Positions 12,017-25,203 of a DNA stretch of 64,000 nucleotides are shown one piece after another; position 1 is the stretch's first letter, and every line of letters starts with the position of its first letter. The position numbers and the translations under genes are program-made. Source of the stretch: Rhabditophanes sp. KR3021 (taxonomy: Eukaryota; Nematoda; Chromadorea; Rhabditida; Alloionematidae); the NCBI GenBank assembly GCA_963281155.1, contig CAUJLY010000004.1, positions 6,386,001 to 6,450,000 of the forward strand, given 5' to 3'. The notes under the pieces are model-generated. The model worked only from the letters and a program-made list of their open reading frames with translations. It was not told the DNA's origin and did not search any database.

Positions 12017-15000
12017 TCTAAAAGAAAATGACAAATTGTATGTAAGAAAGAGGAGAATATACAAAAATAAGTATTATGAAAAAAAGATGATGGATGAAAA
12101 TACACAAAAATAAAATATTGTTGTTAGATGGTAGGAAGCTTAGCACATGGTTAAAAGCATCTTCACTGTAAGAATTGTTTCTTTCATTTCACGCCCAACT
12201 AAAACCATCACTCAGTTCATGTTTAGAAAAAGACTTGGGAATGGAAAATGTGATCACCTAAGCATAGGGTTAATCAAAAATGATTTTGACTTAAAATAAT
12301 GCTCGCGCTCTTCTAGAATCTTATTTTTAAAGAAGATTTTAAAATTATATTTTAAGATTGTAAATTTTTGTACAGAGAAGAAGGAAGCTGGATTTATTTA
12401 TCTCTTTTCTTCTTACTCAAATATTTGTGAAGTTATAAGTATAGACTGAATGTGGGTAGGGGTTAAATGATATTTAATATTTTGTTATTTCAATTTGATA
12501 TCTTCAAGAAGACTTCTCAATTCATATTTAGTTTAATCAATTTTTTAATCAGAGTCAGTTATTTTTCATTTGGACAAAATGTTTCTTGATCATTTCAATT
12601 AAGCTTGGATTAAAACATTTTTTCAAAAGCAAATAATACACTTACAACAAAGGTTCGGTGATCGACGATCAGGTCCGTTACACATTCAAAAACTTAATTT
12701 GCAATTCTAAGATTACAATACAAAGCTTTTAACAAAATATCTGCTCATTTATGTTATTTTTCAGTGAACATAAATAGCACTCTTACATAGGTTAATTGCT
12801 TTATACGAAATTGCATTAACTTTGTCTTTTCAGTAAGCCGTTGAACCAAAGGTGTACTTTTTGCAAACGTGTTTTTCACCACCAAATAAATATTTAGGTA
12901 GTATGCTTTTTGAATTACCGTTAACGAAAGAGAAAGGTGATTTTGCTAATTAAGTGAATCTGTAGAAAATGACTGTTTCCGGTTGATTGTTTGGTACCCA
13001 CCACACGATATCAACTAGTGATATAAATTAATGACATATACTAATGATGAATACTAATGATATTTACTACATTCGCCTTTTCAGATATATTGTTAGAACT
13101 CTTTGAGCATTATTTATTCACATCAAATTGTATAGATTTGGCACAAATTACGTTCATATTAAATTTAAAAAACAAACTTTTTGTGTAGTTTATACAATTC
13201 TATTTTCGATATAGAAACCTTCTGTTGGCTGAGTTTAAAATATCAAAAAACAATCTCCAACAATATTAAACAATAATAATATGCGCTTTTGTATATTATC
13301 CCACGCAACAATTCTCTCAATCAACTTACTATAGTAATATAGTAATTCATTTTAAGCATTTCCTCTCAAAAACACATCAAAATGTACGTGCTGCAAAACT
13401 AGTTATTTAATAAGTATCAGGAACTTGGACATTGAATTGCGTAAACTTCATTCTTACGACTCTTTTTTACACTGACGTGATCTTAATAATCAAAGAATTG
13501 ACATAACCATCACTTTTATTAATAATATTGTATTAATATTATCCATTTAAACTTTTAATTTCATTTTATACAATTATTAGATGTTTCCCTATTATAATGT
13601 GATGCCTTTTTAATCTATCAGATTATTTTGATATTCCACGTCCAACTAAATTACACTCAATTTCAATCCATGGAACTTTTAAATTATTAATATTATACCC
13701 TTTCATAAAGTCGAAAAGATTCATACTTTTGATAACGACATATTTAAGACTATTTTCATTGATGCGTGTAAATGCCAATAATATTCTATTCATTCCATGA
13801 CATCACGGTTCTTTCTAGGCTTAAAAAGTTCGAAAATCTTTTTTCATAAGTTTCAATAATATTTATAAATATACAGTTATTGTTTGTCATTAGTTGTGAA
13901 AATAATAGTGTTACAAACTTATTTTCACCAAAAATACAGACCTAACTCTCTCTTTGAGCATATCCCACTTTAAAAACAAACTTTAGAAACGTTAAAATTC
14001 TTACAAACATTTTAGCATGTAATATATCATTCTTAATTGTTATAAATGCACATCCAAACTTAAAAAACATCCTCTTTGCTAAAAGAAAAAACAGACGTTT
14101 ACGAGTAAGTTTCGGTATACGATTACTTGGGACTGAGGTTCGAAAAATGAGATGTCTTTCAAAAAGTTTTCCTAATAAGCATTAAGGATGTATGCAATTT
14201 GTGTAATCTGTTTAATTCATATAAACATGGTTTTTTCCAAATTTTTTGCAATTCACATCATTTGTTTACACGCTTCCTAACATTAACTTAATTTTTGTCT
14301 AAAAATGTATTTAATCCTTAATATTTTTGTTTTTAATATTTCTTTCTGTTTAGATTTTTATTGCACCTGGTTGTTTTTCCCTCAAAGAGTAATATATTAT
14401 ATGACGAAAGACTTTAATCCCTAGTCATAAATAACAAAAAAACAAAGCTTCCTTCCTAAAAGTTTATCAAATCAAAGGCATCCTCAAAAAATCATTTATC
14501 ACCATCTACATTCATTTCCTTGAGCAATTTGCCTGAAATGCCAAAATATCCAAATGTTTCCATATTGTTTTGTGTTTTGACATTTACTTACACTCTTTGA
14601 CATACATAAAAAGCACATACCAACACCATTCAAACCTCAAAATCCTTTACAAAAGAGTTTGTTATTTTATGTGCTTGGCACACACACACATCATAATAAA
14701 AAACTTAAACAAGGGGTACGTAATAACTTTTGATATGTATAATATGTTTCCATCCTTGGAATTTATAAATGTTTATATGTCTACAACTATAAATTGTTTC
14801 AATTGTCTTCTGAACAACAATTAAATATTTCATCATAAAAAAGATTTGTCCAAAGTTTATTTATCTTTTTACCAAAGCTTTAATGAATTTTGGTTGAAAA
14901 AGATGGTGAATTATTGCACATCAAATACATAAAACTAACGTTTCATTTCTTTACGTCTGAGGAGAAACCAATTTTTGAATTGCAGACATTAATATTTTAA

Positions 15001-18000
15001 TGCCCAATCTTTTTACATACGTTTCTAAAAAATAAATTCTCAATACTGTTGGCGTGTATTTCTTTTTATATGGCAAAAGAGAGACTAGAGGGAGGCAATG
15101 AAAAGATCTCGCTATAATAACTTTTTATTGTTATCATCCTCAATTTTTGTTTATTTATATACATAAAGATATTTCATATACACAATATAATTCATATACA
15201 CAGATTATGTGATCTACATTTTTGACTCTGAAATTATATACACATTCATCACTTAACTGTCTTCAAGATAAATCAATTGCTCTCCTTTCAATTGTTAATG
15301 CCAATGACATGATTTTTTGTTTACCTCATTACCATGATCATCCTAAAATTGATACCTATACTTACTTATGCCTATACAAAATCATAATCATACATTAAAA
15401 AGGAAGGTTTCGAACTTCCTGTAGATATATAAAATTAAAGCAAACACATTTACTAGTCGGCAATATTTGAGACATTATTAATTATTCAAATATCTTTAGT
15501 TTAATCATTTTTTATATATCACATTAAAAAATCTTTTTACTCATTTACCTCTCAAAAATATCCTGATGACTTTAAACACATAACAGATTCACTTGTTGTC
15601 AGCTGCTTCTGTTATTTTTTATATAGACACACATTTACCCGTCTATTTTATATATCGTTTCGCCTTGTTCCACTGCTCAGTATCAATTTAACTTGCAAAA
15701 AATTAAGTAACCTGTCAAATTTTATTAATATTTATTTTAAGTGAATATTCTTTTTTTAAATAAAAGACATCATGTCGGTTCAAATATTAATAAACATATT
15801 CAATGTGTTTTTTTGCATCTTCATTTTGATAATCAATCACGGGGCTAAGGAAAGGGAATGTTTTTGAAGATGTAATAAAATATTTAATTAAGATTATGCT
15901 TTGTCTTCTTATCATGAATTGGAGAGAGCAATTATAAATACCTATCGCCTTTTGATTTGATGATGTCTGGTAGATGGTATGTTGGGGTTTAAAAAATAAC
16001 TGTTGAAATAGACGGATGTTGGATAAACAAAAGCATATATGTATTTTATTATCATTACATTATTCATTTATGCTATATTTATTATAACGTCTTTATTTAT
16101 GTAAATGTGCAGATATTTTTGAACTGTCTTCTTTTGATAACTCACACGTGTAAAAAAGACCCTCTTGGTTAGTGTTAAACTTTCTCCTACATAATAGGAA
16201 CATTTGTTTGCACTAAAGGTAACAATATTTGGGCAATCATTTTATGTTTCTGCGCAATGACTTCCTTAGTAATGATAGCATAGAGATATAATAACGAGAG
16301 AATGATGTTAGAATTTAGTTTGAGCGCCTTTCTCTTTCGAAATATAGTTCTAGACAACAATCAAACAATATTAGATGCGTCTTCAACATATTAAACCTGG
16401 AGACGTCATCATCCTATTTATTACATAATTTTTAGTCGCTTTTTTAAAAATGGTGTGCGATAATATAGGTTTGTTTTTCTGTATATACACTATCAGGTTG
16501 CTAGCATTGAAGGTACCAAGGATCAGTTTATCTTAAATTCATTCTGAACGAGGGGTCTCAAATATTCTAAAAAATTTATACATTAAACAACTTAATTATA
16601 CTTCATCATAAGATTCTTTTCAAGTATATCAATATATCGTTGATCAATGACAAAAAGATATCTTTTAAATGCATATTTTTGAGGATAGTCAAGCTTTAAA
16701 ATATATCCTATGCCTAAGTGTTGTCTTTTTTGATCTATCCAAATATTTACCTATTACACTGAATTTTGGTACAACATCAGGGTTACATTCTTGTTTCCAT
16801 ATACATTTCTTAAATACTAAGACACAATCGAACAATCGCTTGGTAACATATTAAGTGATACATTCTATAAATCATTATCATTACTCAAATTATATTCACT
16901 ATAAAAATTATTTTCAAGCATGTTATTTTTAAACATCCTCAATATAAACTTTATTCATAAACAAAATGGAATGCACTTTCCCCCTGTCTTTACAACATTT
17001 GGTTCTAATTTTAGTATTAATTTTCAAATATTTGAAGTTTGTTACGTTAGGCAAAGATGTCAATTATGGATAATTGGGAGAAACACAATATGATGGGTGT
17101 ACTTGGAACACACTAGATTGTTCTTTTTTCGAATTCTGATATTATGTTTATTTAACCAATTTCTCTGGTGGTAGTAATTTTTTTAGCAACGTTAATAATG
17201 GAATATTTAACTTTTTTTTGAAACATACAATTTTGAATTAACTAGTGTATGTCTGTTAACTGTAGCGATTAGCTTACTCATTATAAATACGTATAAATAT
17301 GTATGAATATATGTATAAATATGAAGGAAAGTACTTGAAAAAATTCTTCTTTGATCCTTTTGTTGGATGATTTCCTCAGAGTCTCGATTCTCAATTCGCA
17401 GTCCCCAATTCTCGAGTTGGTGTGTATGTGATGTGTACTGAGCGTACCGTTGACATTGAATCTTTAATCTCACTACTGACAAACTATTTCATCTAAAATT
17501 TATACAATCTACACCAATATTTACTTCCGACCATTAATCAAAAAAGTTACTGTCTAGCTTGACTTTCAAAAACTTTGATGGTGATTACCTCCTGCTTTTC
17601 TATAAAAAGTTGTAGATATACAGGAGGATCATCTGAGGACAAGTTTTCTACAAACAAATTTGCTGACAATGATGGGTTATGAGTTGACTTTTAAGAGTTT
17701 AAATAGATTCATTGGCAATTGCTGAGTGATTGTTACTTCTTATCACTTTCATTTGATAGATATTCAATTGAAGGCTCTTATACCTGTACAAATTTTGTAA
17801 ATGCTGGATATACCAACTTTTTACTTCAATAAATAAAATTTGTTTATTTATGGGACAAATAGCTTATATACACTTTTAATGCAATTTTATGTACACTTTT
17901 TTGTTCTTATTTCATTGAGATCCGAGTATTTATGATATGTTTATTGCATCCTCGCAATTTTACACTCTTATTATCAAAACATATCTACAAAAAGTTTATT

Positions 18001-21000
18001 ATTCCTAATATGTATGTAATAGTGTTTGATAATATTTTTAATATTTGGTATTATTTAGTAAACATCCATCTCTCGAATTTACTTTTGTTAATGCTTTAAT
18101 CTTCCTTTTTTAGCCAATAATAAATTTAAACTAGAATATGTCTTGTTGATTTGCATTATCCATGGTTTGAAGATTTTCAAACAACACTTTTTATGCCAAT
18201 TTTATTTAATTTAGTTAGTTATTTTGTAATTGGTCTATGTTATTATTATGATTTGTTACTTGTTTTGCTTACTTTTTTAAATAAAAGCTTTACATGATTT
18301 GTTGGTACGTCAAGGCAACACAGTGTAAATAGAATTTAAAGAGAATTTAAATGTATAAAATTATATTCTACCAGGCGATGTTTATACATGCGTTTCCTAA
18401 ATGGAGCGATTTTTGTAAAGCTCCGTAACTAGAAAAGTAAACAACAAATATTCACCTATCGTTTTAATGGCAACGACCTGTCAGTGTTTGACGCCTTTGA
18501 ATTTTGATAATTTCAGCTTACATTATAATATATGCAAGCACTACTAGCATATGCTCTTACGCGTATATAGAGGTTTTAGCCACACAAAGTGTTTTCTACA
18601 ATATTTTCTCCATCAAAATTTTCTTGATTCCTCTTCAAAGCCGCTTAACACAAAAACTATTCATAATAGGGTATATTTTTGTGTGTTTTGTTAAAACCTT
18701 AATTATTATGAGGCGTCGGTTAAGAATAATAATATTGTACGATCAAAAAATTCTATAACACATATTTAAAAAGCTCGAAAGATACCGTTTTGGTTCGCAT
18801 TACCCAACCTTTTTTAGTTCATATAATAGTCTTTTTGTACTATTATTAAACACTTCCCTGATATATTTTATTTTTTTCGTCACTCTCAACCAAGTAAATA
18901 TAAATTTTTTGTTCATAGTTAGCATCCAGTTTTTTTGATGCGAACAACTTCTTTTATTTGATAAAAGGGAGAGTTCATATTTGGAAAGTCTCTTTCTATT
19001 AGACGAATCAAGTGAAATATTTTTCATGATTTCACCAGACAATTTTTGTATTATTTGCTATTTATTCCCCATACAAGGCAATATTATGACAAATACATTA
19101 GTATTGAATTACATAACTAGATCACTCCACAAATTCCATTAAAGAATTTTTGTTATCAATTATACTAGCCATTTAATCGACAACAATATTAGTTCAAAGA
19201 AAAAATACGTAAAAATAAATATTTATTTTGATTTTACCCAAATTAAACACAGAAACGTCATAACACAATCATATGATTAATTTTAAAAATCACAAAGATG
19301 TGTATTGCTTCTGCATAGTGTTTCCTCTGCACACTCCGCATAAGGTTCTTAATAAAATTGCCCCCTTTCCCTTTCATAATAACCTTTTAAGCGCGAAAAT
19401 TCCTTTTGATGCAGTGTTATCAAAATCACATTTCTTTTATTGTCATAAATTGCGTTAACATCTTTTTTTAAATAAAATGTATGTAGTAGCATCTATTTAA
19501 TAGTTTTCCTCTCAACCGCCACTCATAACTACGCAAAATAGAGACAGTAGTGGCAGATTACTTGATAGTTATTATTCTATTAAATTTATCTCTTTTATGT
19601 ATGATTTTAAAAGTCTATCAACAAAAAGTTATGTATTAAAATGGTTGTGTGAACGTTCTGATAATGTTCTTCTTCTGGACACAAACACCCAAAATAGACA
19701 ATTATATTTCTTTTGATAAGAGACTTCAATCAAACTTTTATTTTTGTTGTTTAAAGATATTTAAATTCATTTCAAAACAATATGTGAAATGCTCAATTGA
19801 CAAGATGACTGTTATGATTATTTGCGAAAGAACTTATCAATAACACATACAATACATAATCTATTTCCTTGATCTTTGCAACTATTGTCTAAGAATACTA
19901 GTCTGCAAACGTTTTTTAAGGCGATTACTTTGGATATTCTTCTCCTTATCTTTTATTTAATTCTATGTTATTTTATGTTGTATTGCGAGGAACAAAATGC
20001 GTCACTAATTTGATTGCCTATTCAACTTTTATTTAACATGTAAAGGGCAAATATGCAATGCCTTTGAAGGTTTAAAGCATTGTCCAAACCTAATTATATT
20101 ACGAATGCATATGGTATGATTAACTGTTAATTATTTAAATTGTAATTATTTGAAAATCCCTTTCCTTAATTCAAATAATCTTGTGGAGGTTTTTGTAATT
20201 GAAGGAAAGCCCTGTTCTTAAACCATATAAGTATACATAAGTATATGTTAAGATATGTTGTAATATGTTATAATATATTATGTTTCTGCCATTCTGGCAA
20301 TAAAATGATGGCACACTAGACGTCATGACAAATGATATCTAAGTATATTATTTAAATGATTAGGGCCTTCGTAAAATTGCCACATCTATATTTACATTTT
20401 TGATTAATTCAAAAAATGGTAACTTCTAAGTAAGTATGATTTTGAATTATATTCAGCTTAAAAGAGCATAAGTAAATAAATGTTATATTGCCCTCTAACA
20501 GAAGTTATTTCTTCGCCTCAAGTATTTGTATTTGATTCAACTACCCATTATTCATAAAACCCAATCATCAAAAAACAAACTTTTAAAGGCCATGAACTAC
20601 GCTTAAGTATAATATGTATTTAAATGGTTTTAAATTTGACTATTTCCCGTCATCTTAAAAATTAGTTTTTCTCTGCCACAAAAAAGGTATGTTGTTTATT
20701 TAATACTTAAAGTAACTTTCCTTTCAAATGAAATAAAGAAAGAGATGTAATATTTTGGGAACAAAAAGTTCTTTAACTCGAGAATAGCCTTTCATATTAA
20801 CACATCTTCTTTTGTTCCTCAATTCCCTAGAAACAAATAATACATATTCTACATACATTCTACATATAGTCTATATCTCCTCGGTCCAGTATAGCATCAA
20901 AATCTTTTGATAAATTTTGTCCATACTTATTTGTATTGTCTCAAATGTTTTTTGCCTTCAAACCCATAATAATTGGGACCTCCTTTTAAGGCTATAGACA

Positions 21001-21206
21001 ATATTTAGAGACTTTATCATATATCTATATGCTTTCAATAAAAATATGTATAAGAACTTTATGAGCTGGATACGTAATAATGGTTCCTTGTACATAAGGC
21101 TTTCGCTTTAAAATTAACTTTAAGATCATTTCAGACTTTGCAGACAAAAGTTCTATTAACAGCTTTAACTACTACCTATATTAACTTCAATTTATTACAC
21201 GAAGTC
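12017..21206. other. 9.2-kb gene-poor AT-rich region
   Basis: All six frames are heavily interrupted. The longest open frames (14570–14824 +, 17207–17482 –, 18504–18758 +, 18800–19042 –) are 80–91 codons and have composition typical of chance reading in AT-rich DNA, with no recognisable domain. Short AT-rich near-repeats occur, for example TATAAATA/TATG units at about 17283–17323 and AAGTATATGTTA-type units at 20222–20283. No tRNA-like folds were noticed. It may hold long regulatory sequence, a very long intron upstream of the Ig gene, or noncoding RNA. Confidence 0.45.
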
Positions 21207-23167
21207 ATGATCACTAGACGAAAATCCTACCATTTTGATCACTTTGATGTCGATTCTATTATTTGTAAATTAGTTGGAGTAAGTCAAACAAATTTATTCA
21301 ATTATCATTTTTTTCAGCGGGACACATCAAATAATGGAAAGCCGTGGCAAAAAGGAAATGATATTTGTGAAAATGATATTAAAATGATTTGTCAAGTTTC
21401 AAGGCAAATATTCCTCGAACAACCTATGCTACTTGAATTATCAGCGGTAAGACAACATCTATTTGACTTCATTAATATTTTTTATAGCCTCTACGGATCC
21501 TAGGAGATATTCATGGCCAATTCAACGGTAAACATTTTGGGTCTATTCAATGAAATTAAAAAATTATAATTTTTTTTAACAAACTACTTTTTGATTACGT
21601 AGCTTAGGGAATATCTTTAACATGTAAAAAACAACTACAAAATTTGCCTACTGAATAAATTATTTCTCCAAAAATAAGATTTCAGTTTCGACTTGGTTTT
21701 ATTTAACTAAAGAAAAAGTGTAGATTTAAAAGAATAGATAATTAATACTATGAAGAACAGTCTTTGAGAAAGTATTCACAAATATTTAAAAACAGCATTT
21801 TTATTATAAATTGACCAGTTCTATTTTTCAGATTTGTTGCGTTTGTTCAACATGGCTGGTTATCCCCCTTCCTCAAACTACCTATTTTTGGGGGATTACG
21901 TGGACAGGGGACCGAAATCCCTTGAGACCATCTGCCTCCTTCTTTGTTACAAAATTAAATATCCAGGAAACTTCTTTCTACTAAGAGGAAATCACGAAGT
22001 AGCATCTTTAAACAGAATTTACGGCTTCTGTAAGCGCATACAATATTTCATTAAAATTATTATTTACAGATGATGAATGCAAAAGGCGATACAGTGTAAG
22101 GTTATGGAAGACTTTCCAGGATGTATTCAACTGCATGCCGGTTGCTGCTATTATCGAGTCTAAGATATTTTGCTGTCACGGAGGATTGTCTCCCCACTTA
22201 AGGAATATGGATCAAATTAGAAGATTGGCCAGACCCATTGATATTCAGGACACTGGAATTTTATGCGATATTTTGTGGTCGGATCCGGATTCGAAGATAC
22301 TGGGTTGGGCTCCTAATGATCGGGGTGTTTCTTATACATTTGGAGCAGATGTTTTGGATGACTTTTTAAGGAAAATGGACTTGGATATTGTAGTTAGAGG
22401 TAACTTTTGATTTACATAATATAATAATAGAAATGATTTAGGACACCAAGTCGTCGAGGACGGGTATGTTTAAATTTATATACTCTAAATATTTCTTTGG
22501 GTTGGCACATTGTCAAAAATATGGGTAAATTATATTTTGAATTTGATAGGCAAATGATATCTTGTATTCGATCGATTTCCGTGCAATTAGCTCCATTTGT
22601 ATATTTTATCTTTTAAATATCGGATTAAGATCAAAGGAAAAACATCATAATAACAAATATCATATGTACATCTTACGCATATTGGTCAAAATATAATTTA
22701 ATCCTCTATTTTTCTGATTTATTATAAAAAATTTCAAATTTTAAAAAATGGGTTGAATTTGTGTATCAGTAAAATACCCAAACCCAACCCATTTCACACT
22801 CAAACTAATTTCTACGTTTAAGGTACGAATTTTTTGGCAAACGAGGTAAGTCATTATGTGTTTGATGATTTTAATATTCTTGGTATTTTTAGGATTGGTA
22901 ACAATATTCTCTGCTCCAGCATACTGCGGAATGTTCGACAACTCAGGAGCCATAATGTCAGTAGATGAAAATTTGCTTTGCTCCTTCTTAATTTTGCATC
23001 CAACCTTTTCTGTTCTGAAAGAAAAAAACAACACTAACAATCAAAACAACTCAAATGCAGCAAATGGAATTCGACCACCAATTCCGTTAATGAGTTCCGG
23101 TGAACCTAAAATGGTGTCTCCTCTAGAGAGTAAAGCCTCTCGTATCTTCAGAAGGGGAATTTTGTGA
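21207..23167 (+). CDS. Divergent PP1-type serine/threonine phosphatase catalytic subunit
   Basis: Eight exons (21207–21278, 21318–21446, 21488–21527, 21832–22029, 22070–22399, 22442–22463, 22823–22845, 22893–23167) encode 362 residues. The match to PP1 runs from [12 protein letters not shown] to the end of the catalytic core. Metal-site motifs are intact: GDIHGQ (73–78), GDYVDRG (101–107), RGNHE (132–136), CCHGGLSP and the [11 protein letters not shown] segment. Numbering runs ten ahead of vertebrate PP1. Unusual changes are Cys127→Val, the Ala before the HQ metal ligand→Gly, and SAPNYCGEF→SAPAYCGMF in the inhibitor-binding loop (Asn271→Ala, Glu275→Met). The C-terminal tail is Asn-rich and unrelated to other PP1 tails. 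Two exons are only 22 and 23 nt. It may be a lineage-specific, perhaps germline, PP1 like nematode GSP-3/4, but that is inference. Catalysis looks possible. Confidence 0.9.
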
Positions 23168-23510
23168 ACTCAAAATGTTATTCCTCAAATTATTATGAAA
23201 AACACCTTTAATAATTAATCCCTGTGAGCAAATGGGTGATATTCTTATTTTTTGTTATAACGAAAAAATCATTGTATACATTGTAGACTTCTCTATTGCA
23301 TTATTATTATATTATTAGAAACATTTTAATGAAAATAATTATTATGATATCGTATCACCAACACAACATTTCAAAATAGGACAAATAGGTTAAGAAATAC
23401 ATGATTGCATCTGGGTTTAATTTAAATGTTTATTTAAAAACGTAATCTACATATTTGTCCGATTAATCGTCTCTTTAAATCAAATGAGTATATGTAACGT
23501 AGTTTTATAA

Positions 23511-23816
23511 TTATGAATCAATATTCAATTTACTACTTTCACTTAATTTTTCCAATCCAAAATGAACAGCAACAATGTTCTTCTCAATGAAATGTTTACA
23601 AAGATCGTTTCTTTTATCCATTTTGCAGATAGACAAGCTATTGGCTTTACAAACAAGCATTTTTGCAACATTAGCGTAAAATGAAACATAGACATCTACA
23701 TACAATGAATCAACATATCCATAAAGAACGTTGTTAACATCTTTTTCAGTAACTTTCATTAAACATATCTTGTTTGTTTTTTGATATTTTAAATGTTTGT
23801 AAAAATGTAAAAGCAT
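23511..23816 (-). CDS. Possible small gene, function unknown
   Basis: A single open frame of 101 codons starts at an ATG and ends in a TGA-free run to TAA. The product is Lys/Val/Tyr-rich with four cysteines in the second half (around AKMLVCKANSLSICKMDKRN and LCKHF), and has no signal peptide or membrane segment. I do not recognise it. It is longer than most chance frames here and the residue mix is fairly normal, but there is no homology or splice support. It could be a terminal exon or noise. Confidence 0.25.
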   Translation of the reverse strand: MLLHFYKHLKYQKTNKICLMKVTEKDVNNVLYGYVDSLYVDVYVSFYANVAKMLVCKANSLSICKMDKRNDLCKHFIEKNIVAVHFGLEKLSESSKLNIDS

Positions 23817-24257
23817 TGAATATGATATCAGTCAGTTACCGGATTTTTTAGAGAAAATCAAATTAATGATGTAAAATTGATATTTATCGCAAATCAGTAA
23901 GTTCAACTAGATAAAATTGACTAGGAACTGCACATAATTGTACGAGTTGTTTATGAAAGTCAAAGATATAATTATTCAATATGTTTAGTTTACTAGTGAT
24001 TCGAGAGAATGAAAAAAATTAATAGAAAAACTCCCTTGAAGATAGCATTTTCTACTCTTTCTTTTTAACCAAACAATGATACACGTTTTTTAGGAAAAAC
24101 ATATATCAAATTGCCTAAGAATAGGCAGAGCTTCTCCCAAAAGAATTTATCTTGTCTTGATTTATGTTTACGTCGGTTTTGGGATTACGATTATCCCAAA
24201 TAACGTTTCTTAATAATTTTTTAACTTACTGGATATTTTGTTTAACGTCGATTTAAT

Positions 24258-25016
24258 ATGGAGAAGGAAACAGTTGAGCCCGGTGAAATTATTGAAGTTA
24301 TAACGGAAGACGGCAAAGTTGTAGAAGAAGAATTCGGGGGCCATACGACTCATGAAGCATCAGATAGGGAGTCATCGATTGAGGGTCAGTTATGCAAGGA
24401 AGACTTCGATCAAGATAATGGTGTTTGTTATCCAGAATTCATCTACACATCATCAGTGCCTGAGAAAGTTGCACTAGATGTTGAATTTATTGGAGTTATA
24501 GTTAATGGTGAGGAGAAGAGATATGCTGCTCGTGTTGTAATTTTAAATTATGACAAAAAGGTGATTTACAACAAGTTCATTCGTTGTGATCCTGATTTAC
24601 GGTATGATTACCACACCGAACAAAATGGTATCACTAAAAAGGATGTCGAATCAGGTATTTTACCACTTTTGTAATTTAATTAATTTAATTTAGGCGAACA
24701 TTTCAGAGTAGTCAAAAGAGAAATTCAATTGATCATCGAGAATCGCATTGTAATTGGGCATCGTCTACACACTGACTTCAAGCTTCTTGAGATAAAGCAT
24801 CCTCGGCATTTGCAACGCGATACCTACACATACCGCGGCTTCCAAAAGAAACTGAAGATTAAAACTAATGATCCATCCTTGCATCAATTGTGTGCCGATG
24901 TTCTTCGCCATCATGTCAAAGAAAAGATCTATGATGCTCTTAGAGATACCAAACTTGTAATTGAACTTTACAAGTACGCTGAAAAGGATATTGATAGAGT
25001 CCAGGGTCGTAAATAG
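24258..25016 (+). CDS. REXO4/ISG20-like DEDD exonuclease with catalytic His replaced
   Basis: There are two exons, 24258–24654 and 24694–25016 (intron 39 nt), giving 239 residues. The family are 3'–5' RNA exonucleases; yeast Rex4 and human REXO4 relatives act in pre-rRNA processing. Residues 1–65 are acidic and have no counterpart that I recognise. Exo I is ALDVEFIGV (Asp74, Glu76), Exo II is IVIGHRLHTDFKLL (Asp160), and Exo III is IYDALRDTKLVIELY with Asp217. In DEDDh enzymes a His lies five residues before that Asp; here the position is Tyr212. All four acids remain, so metal binding could persist, but the general base is changed. Activity is uncertain. The gene ends tail-to-tail, 187 bp from GTF3C1. 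Confidence 0.82.
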
Positions 25017-25203
25017 ATGTTTTCATTCGGAAAATGACTAGTTTGTATTATTTTGTTATTTTTTATTAATTAGATCTTTTTAAATAAACGCTTTTATTTA
25101 TTTGTGTCATTTGTAATTAATTCGATCTTTATGTAAAAAATTTATTTAACATAGCAATTTGATCAGTTATGATCCAAATTAAAATACAACTTAAAAAGGC
25201 AAT

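Noticed and set aside
12640..12680. GGTTCGGTGATC resembling a tRNA T-arm
   Set aside because: No matching acceptor stem, D-arm or anticodon arm nearby. Other GGTTCGA-like spots (14140, 51602) fail the same way.
14570..14824. 84-codon plus-strand frame
   Set aside because: Cys/His/Tyr/Asn-rich composition typical of AT-rich chance frames; no splice context or family.
17207..17482. 91-codon minus-strand frame
   Set aside because: Overlaps AT-rich near-repeats (TATAAATA/TATG) that translate as repeated HTYLY residues; not protein-like.
18504..19042. Frames of 84 (+) and 80 (–) codons
   Set aside because: Low-complexity Ile/Leu- and Lys-rich translations with no homologous motif.
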